From BCD1 sp942492125 (GTDB lineage Bacteria > Bacteroidota > Bacteroidia > Chitinophagales > Saprospiraceae): a stretch of 64,000 nucleotides of DNA. Position numbers and translations under genes: made by a program. The notes under the pieces were generated by a model. It saw nothing but the letters and a program-made list of their open reading frames with translations. It had not been told where the DNA came from and did no database searches. The DNA lies in NCBI GenBank assembly GCA_942492125.1, contig CALODM010000009.1, positions 62,001 through 126,000 of the forward strand. The letters run 5' to 3'. Position 1 is the first letter of the stretch. Every line of letters begins with the position of its first letter. This document shows positions 37,432-45,278 of this stretch, one piece after another.

Positions 37432-38877
37432 ATGGCTAGAAAGAAGAAAAACGTAATTGTGGAGCAGGTAGCCTTCACCGGGATTGCAGACAGAGGGAAA
37501 AGCGTTGGTCGCAATGAGGAAGGAAGGGTGTTTTTTGCCCAGGAAGTCGCTCCGGGCGACGTTGCGGATATTTTGATCATCAAAAAGAAAAGGGAATACC
37601 GCGAAGGCGTTCCGGTCAAATTCCATAAATATTCAGAAGAGCGCGTTGAGCCTTTTTGCGAACACTTCGGCTCTTGTGGCGGATGTAAATGGCAACACCT
37701 GGATTATGAATCCCAGGCGAAATACAAACAGGAGGTTGTCGAAAATAACCTCAAACGCATAGGCAAAATAGAGGTAGGGGAATTTCTTCCATTACTCCGG
37801 GCGAAAGAAACGGTCTATTACCGGAACAAACTGGAATTTGCCTTCTCCAATAAGCGTTGGCTGGAAAAAGAAGAACTGAATACAGAAGTCTCCAATGAAG
37901 AGGACGTATTGGGCTTCCATCGTTCCGGAGCCTTTGATAAAATCATCAACATCAATCATTGCTGGCTGCAATCAGAATTATCCAACAAATTACGCAATGC
38001 AATCAAGGAAATCGGGATCAGGCAAAAGCTTCCTTTTTTTGACATCCGCCAGAATTCAGGGTTTCTGAGACACATTCTGGTCCGGACTTCAACGCTGGGA
38101 GAATTGATGCTTATTGTGAGTATATTTGAAAACGATCCCGAAAGGATCAATCCATTCCTGGACGAGATCCTCAGGCAATTCCCTGAAATTACCACCCTGA
38201 TTTATACTATAAATTCAAAACAAAACGATTTTCTGCTCGACCTGGACATGATCACCTACCACGGGCCTGGTCATATCCGGGAAAAACTGGGTCATGTTCT
38301 GTTTAAAATCGGTCCTAAATCGTTTTTTCAGACCAATACGCATCAGGCCAAAGAGTTGTACGACATCGTTGTGGATTTTGCGGATCTCCGGGGAGACGAA
38401 AACGTATATGACCTGTATACCGGGCTCGGCAGTATAGCCCTCTACATCGCTCAAAATTGCCAGCAGGTGGTAGGTATCGAAGAAGTAGAAGCAGCTATCG
38501 AAGATGCCCGTAAGAATGCAGCACTAAACGGTATTGAAAATGCGGTATTCTATGCCGGGGATGTCAAAAATATTCTGACAGAATCCTTTGCCGAAAAACA
38601 TGGCAAACCGGATTTGCTCATCACCGACCCTCCCCGGGCCGGTATGCACGAAAAGGTAGTTAGCATGTTGCTGGATCTGGAATCTCCCAAAATAGTTTAT
38701 GTGAGTTGCAATCCGGCTACCCAGGCAAGAGACCTCAATTTGCTTAAGATAAAATACGATGTGATAAAGGTACAGCCGGTTGATATGTTCCCTCATACCC
38801 ATCATATCGAGAATGTGGCACTTTTAAAGCTGAGAGAAGGCATTGATGAGTCACTAAAAATAGGAGAAGACCAGTAG
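37432..38877 (+). CDS. rlmD: RlmD-like 23S rRNA (uracil-C5)-methyltransferase
   Basis: 481 residues: TRAM RNA-binding domain (about 8-65), a 4Fe-4S cysteine cluster C76-x5-C82-x2-C85 (CEHFGSCGGCKWQHL) with a later Cys in NHCWLQ, a SAM-binding Rossmann fold (VYDLYTGLGSIALYIA), the DPPRAGMH motif and the catalytic segment YVSCNPATQARDL. This is the TrmA/RlmCD uracil-5 methyltransferase family, acting on U1939 of 23S rRNA in E. coli RlmD. Related Bacteroidota enzymes may methylate a different uracil, so the exact site is inferred. Confidence 0.92.
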   Translation: MARKKKNVIVEQVAFTGIADRGKSVGRNEEGRVFFAQEVAPGDVADILIIKKKREYREGVPVKFHKYSEERVEPFCEHFGSCGGCKWQHLDYESQAKYKQEVVENNLKRIGKIEVGEFLPLLRAKETVYYRNKLEFAFSNKRWLEKEELNTEVSNEEDVLGFHRSGAFDKIININHCWLQSELSNKLRNAIKEIGIRQKLPFFDIRQNSGFLRHILVRTSTLGELMLIVSIFENDPERINPFLDEILRQFPEITTLIYTINSKQNDFLLDLDMITYHGPGHIREKLGHVLFKIGPKSFFQTNTHQAKELYDIVVDFADLRGDENVYDLYTGLGSIALYIAQNCQQVVGIEEVEAAIEDARKNAALNGIENAVFYAGDVKNILTESFAEKHGKPDLLITDPPRAGMHEKVVSMLLDLESPKIVYVSCNPATQARDLNLLKIKYDVIKVQPVDMFPHTHHIENVALLKLREGIDESLKIGEDQ

Positions 38878-38954
38878 TATTGACCTTCAGCGCAATAAAA
38901 GGTTTTGCGGTGGAGAATGGAAAAGATAAAAAAATCACTTAAATTAGCTGACAA

Positions 38955-39308
38955 GTGAATGATGATTTACATTTAAAAAAACTTCAGATGAGCCTGAAAG
39001 CTCACTTGGAACTGATGAGCAATACAGCTCAGGCGGTCATCGATCAGGACATTTCAAATTACCCGATATTCCTGAGCAATGAAACGACTCCCGCTTTGGG
39101 CATCAGCATATTGACGTTTGACTTTGAAGGCAAACAAATGGTCATGAATGTTACCACCCTTGAAGAGTTGGCAACCAAAGGCGTTGTTGATATGGAAAAG
39201 GTCGACGATTTCAAAACGGTCTATCGGCAAAATGATCATTCGTTCTGCCTGTTGGCTTTGGAAGGAACAGCGCCTAAGTTCATCTTCATTCCAAAAGAAA
39301 ACAACTGA
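38955..39308 (+). CDS. Hypothetical cytoplasmic protein, 117 residues
   Basis: No family was recognised. The product has no signal peptide or membrane segment: an N-terminal amphipathic helix region (LHLKKLQMSLKAHLELMSN), then an alpha/beta-type middle (ALGISILTFDFEGKQMVMNV) and a hydrophobic strand near the end (FCLLALEGTAPKFIFIPK). It lies 78 bp after rlmD and 110 bp before the hybrid kinase. Codon use and length support a real gene. Confidence 0.65.
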   Translation: MNDDLHLKKLQMSLKAHLELMSNTAQAVIDQDISNYPIFLSNETTPALGISILTFDFEGKQMVMNVTTLEELATKGVVDMEKVDDFKTVYRQNDHSFCLLALEGTAPKFIFIPKENN

Positions 39309-39417
39309 TCAGGTACTTTATCTACACACTGAACAATACCCAATCCTCCCATGAATCGGCTGAACAATAAAAGTCGAACGGAGATTATTATGCAACTCAT
39401 TTTTAAAGAGAAAACGA

Positions 39418-41355
39418 ATGCAAAATTTAAAAGCGAACTCCTTATCCACGGTAAAAGTACTCTTTATAGAAGATGACCTCGCTTATGCCAAACTCGTCGA
39501 GGTATTACTGGAAGATTCCGGATTGATGGATTGTGAACTGGTCAATGCCTCAACCTTGAAAGACGGCCTTGACATGTTGAAAAACAATGATGATTTTTCT
39601 GCTGTCCTGCTGGATCTGACGCTTCCGGATAGCGCGGGTTTCGAAACACTCGAAAATATCATCAGCAAGTACCCACAGAAAAATATCATAGTTCTCACCG
39701 GTGCCAAGGATGAGGAATTGGGCATCAAAGCGGTACAGTTCGGCGCACAGGATTACCTCATCAAGGGAGAATTCAACGAACACCAGCTGACCAAAACTTT
39801 GCGCTACTCCATAGAACGTAACAATATCCTGAGCCGCCTGGAAGAAGCTCAGCGCATCGCCAAGATCGGCCACTGGGAATACCGGCCGGAACAAGATTTC
39901 TTTACTGCATCAAATGGGGTTTACAGGATTTTCGGTATCGACCCTGCAGAAACTGAAATTTCTGCCGAAGACCTGAAATCGGGAAGTAGCCCTTTTCATC
40001 CATTACTCGAAATGGTGGACGAAGCCATCAAGCGTAAAAAAGTACGTAAAGAAGCCAGGATAAGGCTCCCCAATAACTCAACCCGATTTGTTTCCATGTC
40101 CTGTGAATCTTCCCTGACCCCGGACGGGGCCTATATCTTCTCCGGAATCATCCAGGATATTACAGAACAAAAACGAGCGGAAGAATTGCGCAAGTCCAGA
40201 GACATGGCCCAGCAATCTGCCAAAATCAAAGAACAGATCTTCGCCAATGTAAGTCATGAAATGCGTACCCCGATGAATGCCATCCAGGGGATGGTGAACC
40301 TCATGATGCAGACAGAACTGGATAAAGAGCAAAAACAATACGCCGAATCCATTAAGGAATCATCGGATGTATTGCTGGCCATCATCAGTGATATCCTGGA
40401 GATCTCTTCCATTCAAAACGAAAAGATCTTTTACGAAGAAAGTGAATTCGACCTGCATACCGTACTCAACAATATCGTAGATACCTTCAAGCCTAAGATG
40501 GAGACCAAAAGCCTTGGGTTCTCTTTGGAAATAGACCCACGTGTTCAATGGAATCTTCGTGGTGATAAACTAAAACTCAACCAGGTATTGTTAAATCTCG
40601 TGGGGAATGCCGTTAAATTTACGGAAGAAGGACATATTGCCATCTTTGCAGATGTACTGGAAAATGCCCGGGATTTTGCCAAAATACGCTTCCGTATCCA
40701 GGACACCGGAATAGGCATACCTTATGACCAACAAGGCCTTATCTTTGAGGCTTTTACCCGGGTTTTATCAAAGGATCACAGTTCGGAAGGCACCGGGCTT
40801 GGGTTGTCCATAGCCAAAAAACTGGTGGATCGCCAGGGAGGAGTCATTGGTGTCGACAGTGAAGAAGGCCGCGGTTCTACCTTTTATTTTGAACTGACTT
40901 TTGGCAAGGGCGCTTCCCTGAAAGCAACAGATCATCCCGAAGCCACTTCGGTAAAAAAAGCACCCAGAGCTTCCCGAAACTTTAAGGTTCTGATCGTTGA
41001 AGACCATAAAATGAATCAACTGGTCATGCAAAAAACCCTGGAGAAACAATGGGAACAGGTGGATGTCGCTGTCACCAATAATGGTAACGAAGCTATCGCC
41101 CATCTGGAAAAAGAAGCTGCAGACATCATCCTGATGGATATTCAGATGCCGGTCCGCAATGGTTTTGAAACCACGGAATACATCCGTAAAAAAATGCCTC
41201 CCGAAATTGCCAATATCCCTATTCTCGCCATGACGGCCTGGCAATACGGCAATACCCAGGAAGATTACCGCAAATTTGGCTTTGATGATTATATCCTGAA
41301 GCCATTTGATCCGGAGACCCTCTTTCAGAAGATCGAGTATTTCCTGGATAAGTAA
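39418..41355 (+). CDS. Hybrid sensor histidine kinase, REC-PAS-HisKA-HATPase-REC
   Basis: 645 residues, no membrane segment. Order: N-terminal receiver (about 12-130, D66 in VLLDLTLP), PAS/PAC fold (about 140-252, ending FSGIIQDITEQKRAEELR), HisKA with H280 in NVSHEMRTP, HATPase (about 380-495: N box NLVGNAVKFTEE, G1 QDTGIGIP, G2 GTGLGLSIAKKLV), and C-terminal receiver (about 522-643, D574 in ILMDIQMP, K in ILKPFDP). A receiver at both ends of a soluble kinase suggests it takes phosphoryl or partner input from another kinase and relays it on through a separate phosphotransfer protein. A strong terminator follows. The output is unknown. Confidence 0.92.
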   Translation: MQNLKANSLSTVKVLFIEDDLAYAKLVEVLLEDSGLMDCELVNASTLKDGLDMLKNNDDFSAVLLDLTLPDSAGFETLENIISKYPQKNIIVLTGAKDEELGIKAVQFGAQDYLIKGEFNEHQLTKTLRYSIERNNILSRLEEAQRIAKIGHWEYRPEQDFFTASNGVYRIFGIDPAETEISAEDLKSGSSPFHPLLEMVDEAIKRKKVRKEARIRLPNNSTRFVSMSCESSLTPDGAYIFSGIIQDITEQKRAEELRKSRDMAQQSAKIKEQIFANVSHEMRTPMNAIQGMVNLMMQTELDKEQKQYAESIKESSDVLLAIISDILEISSIQNEKIFYEESEFDLHTVLNNIVDTFKPKMETKSLGFSLEIDPRVQWNLRGDKLKLNQVLLNLVGNAVKFTEEGHIAIFADVLENARDFAKIRFRIQDTGIGIPYDQQGLIFEAFTRVLSKDHSSEGTGLGLSIAKKLVDRQGGVIGVDSEEGRGSTFYFELTFGKGASLKATDHPEATSVKKAPRASRNFKVLIVEDHKMNQLVMQKTLEKQWEQVDVAVTNNGNEAIAHLEKEAADIILMDIQMPVRNGFETTEYIRKKMPPEIANIPILAMTAWQYGNTQEDYRKFGFDDYILKPFDPETLFQKIEYFLDK

Positions 41356-41394
41356 GGCTGACCTGTAGCAGTAAAAGCTTAAAAAACATGAGTC

Positions 41395-41432
41395 ATCCCA
41401 AATTTTGGCTTAGGCCAAAATTTGGGATTTTT
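41395..41432 (+). terminator. Strong terminator of the hybrid kinase gene
   Basis: ATCCCAAATTTTGGC (41395-41409) and GCCAAAATTTGGGAT (41414-41428) form a perfect 15-bp stem with a TTAG loop and a following T run. It overlaps the end of the 15-bp inverted repeat at 41383. Confidence 0.85.
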
Positions 41433-41760
41433 CGTGTAAATGGTTGATTTTCAATCTTCCCGGCGAGGGAAAACGGCCTTATGGATTTTTGGGTAACAAT
41501 TCTTAGTGAAGATTTTGAGCGCTGGCTCTGAGAAAGCACCCATGTCTGAGCCTGACGAAGAAAGGCGAGCCTGCCTGTCGGCTGACAGGTTTGGGTGCGT
41601 GGCCAAAATCGAGCTTAGAATTGTCCAAAAAATACATACAGCCTTGATTTTTTTGGTTCTTTTTGTATCAAGACAAAAAGAATGTAAATACCTGAAAAAC
41701 AAATAGTTAAATAACAATTCCGACATCAACCTCTGAAAAATAAATCATACCTTTTTAATT
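41433..41760. repeat. Noncoding repeat-like segment with a 10-bp perfect hairpin
   Basis: TTCTTTTTGT-ATCAAG-ACAAAAAGAA (41657-41682) is a perfect 10-bp hairpin, preceded by CTTGATTTTTTTGG, whose CTTGAT also complements ATCAAG. Short open frames on both strands (for example minus 41451-41729) have no protein-like features. From memory, this wording resembles an intergenic repeat common in Bacteroidota; no copy elsewhere in the window was found. Confidence 0.4.
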
Positions 41761-41763
41761 TTC

Positions 41764-41802
41764 AAAAATTAGGGATGAACTGTGTTCATTCCCAAATTTT
41801 TT
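41764..41802 (-). terminator. Terminator-like hairpin after the transposase gene
   Basis: AAAAATTAGGGATGAAC (41764-41780) pairs with GTTCATTCCCAAATTTTTT (41784-41802) apart from one mismatch and one bulge. On the minus strand the right arm ends in a U-rich tract, directly after the transposase stop. Confidence 0.6.
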
Positions 41803-41820
41803 CCGAGAAATCAGGAAATT

Positions 41821-42810
41821 TTATTTGGCTAATTGATATTTCATTCTGTATTCCGGGTCAAACTTTTGACCGGTAGTAGCTATTGTGAATGCAATTTTCA
41901 ACAACTTATTGGCCACCGCAATCATGGCTACTTTAAATGGTTTTTTCTTTGCAATATAGAGTCTTTCAAATAGTTCCTTACATACAGGATTAAACCTCTT
42001 GGCACTTAAAGCACATTGATAAAGTAACTTTCGAAGATAGGATGACCCTAACTTGCAGATGTGTGAAGCTCCCTTAACACTTACTCCTGACTCGTATGTC
42101 CGAGGAGCTAACCCCACATAGGCTATCAAAGCTTTATATGATCCAAACTTGGTAAAGCCTCCAGTTATTAGGATTAAGGTGGCTACCGTTTTGGGACCTA
42201 AACCGGGAATCGATCCTAAAGAAGCTTCTAATTCTTTGTAATGTTCTTTAATGCTGTTATTGATAAGGCATTGTATTTCCTGTAAATGTTCCTCTAATTT
42301 TACTATTTGGCACTTTATTATTTCAAGGGCTTCTTTACTGGGGTCTGGTACAAGTTCAAAGTTTTTTTGTTGATTGATTAAAGCCGTCTTTTGTTTTGTT
42401 AATTGTGCAGAAACTGTCATTAACTGTTGAAGTTGTCTTAAATGTGTCGGTGGTGCCGTCCAACTTTCAGGCTTAAATACTTGACCATACTGGGCAATAA
42501 CATAAGCATCTATCCTATCTGTTTTTGCCCTCCTGAGATTCAATCGAGAAAAATACTTTACACGCAAAGGGTTGACTACACTAACACGTTTATCATGCTC
42601 AACTAAATATAATGCCAACCCTACATGATAAGATCCCGTTGCTTCTATTATGCATAAGTCCCGATCACTGAGGTTTTTAGCAAACTTTTGCCAACCTTGA
42701 GCATCATTGTTAAAACGGCCTTCTTCTAATAGAGCCTCTTGTGATAAAACGCAGACATCAAAATTATCTTTTGATATGTCAATTCCTACAAAACGATCAG
42801 ATTGTTTCAT
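41821..42810 (-). CDS. IS110-family transposase (DEDD)
   Basis: 329 residues. The N-terminal RuvC-like DEDD domain shows D11 (VGIDISK), E56 (CIIEATGSY) and D98/D101 (KTDRIDAYVIAQY). The C-terminal Transposase_20 domain follows a coiled region and carries SIPGLGPKTVATLILITGG and GSSYLRKLLYQCALSA. All landmark residues are intact and the length is standard, so it may be active. IS110 enzymes use a structured bridge RNA made from the element's noncoding end to choose donor and target; the long 5' noncoding side here fits the IS110 (not IS1111) subgroup. Confidence 0.95.
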   Translation of the reverse strand: MKQSDRFVGIDISKDNFDVCVLSQEALLEEGRFNNDAQGWQKFAKNLSDRDLCIIEATGSYHVGLALYLVEHDKRVSVVNPLRVKYFSRLNLRRAKTDRIDAYVIAQYGQVFKPESWTAPPTHLRQLQQLMTVSAQLTKQKTALINQQKNFELVPDPSKEALEIIKCQIVKLEEHLQEIQCLINNSIKEHYKELEASLGSIPGLGPKTVATLILITGGFTKFGSYKALIAYVGLAPRTYESGVSVKGASHICKLGSSYLRKLLYQCALSAKRFNPVCKELFERLYIAKKKPFKVAMIAVANKLLKIAFTIATTGQKFDPEYRMKYQLAK

Positions 42811-42829
42811 ACTAAATCCGTAAATTTGT

Positions 42830-42990
42830 GTTGATAAAATAACTTCTGTTATGCCTCATCTATCTTACTCAGGCTTTTTGCCTAACAAACTGTCCGAGGT
42901 GAAACAGTGAAAAGGAAGCGGGACTGGCTATCCCGAACTGTCTTAATGACAAATGACTCATTATAGTCTTATTCCGCTTCCTTATTTTTT
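42830..42990 (-). ncRNA. Candidate IS110 bridge RNA
   Basis: The noncoding segment 5' of the transposase is rich in pairings: a 10-bp stem AAGGAAGCGG (42912-42921) with CCGCTTCCTT (42974-42983), an alternative stem-loop CGGGA/TCCCG (42919-42935), AATGA/TCATT within the enclosed region, and AGGC/GCCT (42871-42883). The large internal loop of the long stem is where a bridge RNA would present its guide bases. The position agrees with the IS110 subgroup; exact ends and guides are not determined. Confidence 0.5.
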
Positions 42991-43114
42991 CATTTCAAAT
43001 TTACCAAATTTAATTTCCTGCCGCTAAGGTAAGATGACTCATGTTTTGCTCCCATCTTTTTTCAACTTTTCATCTTATAGCTGGTACTGCCAACTGAAGA
43101 CTAAAAACTTCCTC

Positions 43115-43315
43115 CTAATCCTCCTCCTCCAATTCAAAGATATCCTCAACGGACTTTTCAAAAACACGTGCCAGTTTTAACGCCAGCACTGTCGAGGGAA
43201 CATATTTTCCGGATTCAATGGCGTTGACGGATTGACGACTTACGCCCACCAGGTTCGCCAACTGCTCCTGGGTGATCTTTTTGATGGCCCGTTCTACTCT
43301 TATATTATTCTTCAT
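43115..43315 (-). CDS. Small XRE-family HTH regulator
   Basis: 66 residues, almost entirely one helix-turn-helix: MKNNIRVERAIKKITQEQLA then LVGVSRQSVNAIESGKYVPS, ending in an acidic tail FELEEED. This is the compact YozG/YgzD-like type. Its ATG overlaps the stop codon of the upstream membrane protein gene (ATGA at 43312-43315), so both are translated from one mRNA. It probably represses its own promoter through the nested palindromes at 43802-43844. Confidence 0.9.
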   Translation of the reverse strand: MKNNIRVERAIKKITQEQLANLVGVSRQSVNAIESGKYVPSTVLALKLARVFEKSVEDIFELEEED

Positions 43316-43779
43316 GCCATTTGATTTTTGGTCCGGAACATAATTACGTTGAAGCGAATGATGAAAAGGATAAGCAATGAATACATATTCAGCAACATCA
43401 CATTAAAAAACATCATACCATATACGAACATTAAGCAGAACAATAAAAATCCTACATTGATATAGGTCGCCCAAAGTAAGGATTCTAGCCTGACTCTCAT
43501 AATGAATTCATCTTCGTCCTTTTCTTTGGAAAAAGCGACCAGCACTGCTCCGATCAACAATAAAATACCGATAATTTCATCTGTCAGATTATTGTCAACC
43601 ATCTTCAATATCTGTGTTTTGCCCATGAACTCATCATCAATCAAAGCAAATGCCCTGGCATCCAGAAAGGCGAATTCTGTTCCGGTAACCAGATAAACTA
43701 AACCCAGGATCAATGCTGGGATAAAAATGAACCAGCCGATTTTTTTAAACTTGTCGGGAAATAAAAATTTTGTTTCCAT
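43312..43779 (-). CDS. Four-helix membrane protein paired with an XRE regulator
   Basis: 155 residues with about four transmembrane helices (roughly 13-31, 69-84, 98-118, 122-142) and an acidic loop KEKDEDEFIMRVRLESLLWA between helices 2 and 3. The KDEDEF...R...S-L-x-W pattern resembles DUF2178-like proteins, which are often encoded with small XRE regulators. Function unknown. The 4-bp overlap with the regulator indicates coupled expression. Confidence 0.75.
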   Translation of the reverse strand: METKFLFPDKFKKIGWFIFIPALILGLVYLVTGTEFAFLDARAFALIDDEFMGKTQILKMVDNNLTDEIIGILLLIGAVLVAFSKEKDEDEFIMRVRLESLLWATYINVGFLLFCLMFVYGMMFFNVMLLNMYSLLILFIIRFNVIMFRTKNQMA

Positions 43780-43801
43780 GATTAATATTTTTCATTTCAT
43801 T

Positions 43802-43844
43802 AATGTAAACTAAAACTTACTTTTAGTAAAGTTTATTTTACATT
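43802..43844 (-). promoter_or_regulatory. Nested palindromes upstream of the membrane protein/XRE operon
   Basis: ACTAAAA (43809-43815) and TTTTAGT (43821-43827) form a perfect 7-bp palindrome around CTTAC. TAAAC/GTTTA (43806-43810, 43831-43835) and AATGTAAA/TTTACATT (43802-43809, 43837-43844) add outer arms. Stacked repeats 20-65 bp ahead of the start codon are a plausible operator for the XRE protein. No sharp -7 element was seen. Confidence 0.5.
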
Positions 43845-43957
43845 TTGACAAATAAATTTTACTTTTCAAAAGCAAATAGCCAGTGAATCACCCAAAAAAG
43901 GGGCGGTACAGTTAAAATTTGTACCTTTATCGGCACAAATAATATATCCCTTTTCCG

Positions 43958-44323
43958 ATGAAATTATTGATTTGCGAACACGAGGATGTCCTGCTCACGG
44001 CTCTCCAGTTCAGGTTGAACAAAAAGAGCCATGAGCTCATACTGGCCAAAGACGGACTTGAAGCCTCCCAGGCCCTTTTGAACACCAACCCTGATCTGGT
44101 AATTACGGAACTGGACCTGCCCAAAAAATCCGGGGCAGAATTGATGGAAATTGCCAAAACACAAGTGAATCCGGATCTTCCCTTTATTATTCTTGCCGAA
44201 ATTGAGCAGGGAGAGGAAATCCTTGAATTGATGAAAAAGGGAGCTAATGATTTTCTGATTAAACCCTTTAACCCCAATGAGCTATTGTTGAGAATTGAAA
44301 AAATAAAACAGGAAAATAAATGA
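43958..44323 (+). CDS. Stand-alone receiver-domain protein with Glu at the phosphorylation site
   Basis: 121 residues, a single receiver domain. Alignment of PDLVITELDLPKKSG to the usual PDLVLLDLMLP pattern puts Glu51 where the phospho-acceptor Asp belongs; the acidic pair is CEHED instead of the usual DD/ED, and the Thr/Ser switch position reads ILAE. Lys102 (LIKPFNP) is kept. Asp-to-Glu often mimics the phosphorylated state, so the protein may be constitutively on, or a non-phosphorylated scaffold. Its stop overlaps the start of the ChaN-like gene by 4 bp, implying a joint function. Confidence 0.88.
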   Translation: MKLLICEHEDVLLTALQFRLNKKSHELILAKDGLEASQALLNTNPDLVITELDLPKKSGAELMEIAKTQVNPDLPFIILAEIEQGEEILELMKKGANDFLIKPFNPNELLLRIEKIKQENK

Positions 44324-45192
44324 CACACAAAACAATGCTTATGCTGGTGGCTGTCTTTCTCACCACCAGTTTATTTGGACAGAAGAAACCCGCCTATCAG
44401 ATCTTTAATGACAAGGACAAAACTTCCAACTACGAAAAAATGCTCAAAGCGTGTGCCAAGGCAGATGTGGTATTTTTTGGGGAGTCCCACAACAGCCCCA
44501 TTGCACACTGGTTGCAATTTGAATTAACGAAGGATCTTTTTGAACTAAAAGAAGGTAATATTATCCTTGGCGCTGAAATGTATGAATCTGACGGACAATT
44601 ACTCCTGGATGAATATTTCAACGGAACCATCACGCAACAGTCATTTGAAAAAGAAATGCGCTTATGGCCGAACCATAAAACAGACTACAAACCTGTTCTG
44701 GAATTTGCCAAAGAAAAAGGCTTGCGTATGGTTGCAACAAATATCCCACGGCGTTACGCAAACCTCGTTTACAGAAAAGGTCTTGTTGCTCTGGACAGCC
44801 TGTCAGACGAAGGCAAAAAATATATTGCTCCCCTGCCAGTTACTGTTGACCTTGAATTGAAATGTTATAGTGATCTGTTGCAAATGGGCATGGGCGGCCA
44901 TGGAGGTTCTTCTGAAAACTTCCCGCACTCCCAGGCAGTCAAAGATGCTACCATGGGGTATTTCATTCACAAAAACATGGAAAAAGGCAAGACGTTCATC
45001 CATTACAACGGCAGCTACCACTCTGATAATTTTGAAAGCATTCTCTGGTATCTCAACAACTACCAAACCGGACTCGAAATTATTACCATTACCACCGTGG
45101 AACAGGAAGAAACTTCCGAGTTGAGTGAAGACAACAAAGGCAAGGCCAATTTCACTATCTGCGTTCCGGAAACCATGACAAAGACTTATTGA
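44320..45192 (+). CDS. ChaN-like (haem-binding uptake, DUF399) secreted protein
   Basis: 290 residues: signal peptide (about 1-20, ending LFGQ), then the ChaN/Haem_bd_uptake fold with the signature VVFFGESHNSPIAHWLQFEL, ILGAEMYESDGQLLLDEYF, RMVATNIPRRYANLVYRKG and a C-terminal FIHYNGSYHSDN segment. Family members bind haem or iron and belong to the EreA/ChaN-like superfamily that also includes TIKI-like peptidases. There is no lipobox here, so it is probably periplasmic. It is translationally coupled to the degenerate receiver protein upstream, an unusual partner. Confidence 0.85.
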   Translation: MTHKTMLMLVAVFLTTSLFGQKKPAYQIFNDKDKTSNYEKMLKACAKADVVFFGESHNSPIAHWLQFELTKDLFELKEGNIILGAEMYESDGQLLLDEYFNGTITQQSFEKEMRLWPNHKTDYKPVLEFAKEKGLRMVATNIPRRYANLVYRKGLVALDSLSDEGKKYIAPLPVTVDLELKCYSDLLQMGMGGHGGSSENFPHSQAVKDATMGYFIHKNMEKGKTFIHYNGSYHSDNFESILWYLNNYQTGLEIITITTVEQEETSELSEDNKGKANFTICVPETMTKTY

Positions 45193-45206
45193 TACTAAAT
45201 GGGTTT

Positions 45207-45272
45207 AAAAAAACACATAGCCACATAGTTCACAGTAGGATTTTGTGCATTTTGTGACTATGTGTTTTTTTT
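45207..45272. terminator. Bidirectional terminator between convergent genes
   Basis: CACATAGCCACA (45214-45225) pairs with TGTGACTATGTG (45253-45264), one position being C-A on plus and G-U on minus. A7 precedes (45207-45213) and T8 follows (45265-45272), so it can stop transcripts of both the ChaN-like gene and the inositol monophosphatase gene. The better pairing is on the minus strand. Confidence 0.8.
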
Positions 45273-45278
45273 AATCTC

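Larger units (their letters stand above)
41383..43047 (-). mobile_element. IS110-family insertion element (ends uncertain)
   Basis: The intact transposase (41821-42810) defines an IS110-family element. The outermost signal is a perfect 15-bp inverted repeat, AAAACATGAGTCATC at 41383-41397 and its complement at 43033-43047, around the whole locus. IS110 elements normally lack terminal inverted repeats, so these could be a composite boundary, a pre-existing palindromic target or coincidence; the true tips may be internal. The left part (41433-41760) holds another repeat rather than IS sequence. Confidence 0.45.

Noticed and set aside
41451..41729. A 92-codon minus-strand frame beside the IS110 element
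   Set aside because: It has no recognisable domain and overlaps a hairpin repeat; it looks like repeat DNA rather than a gene.
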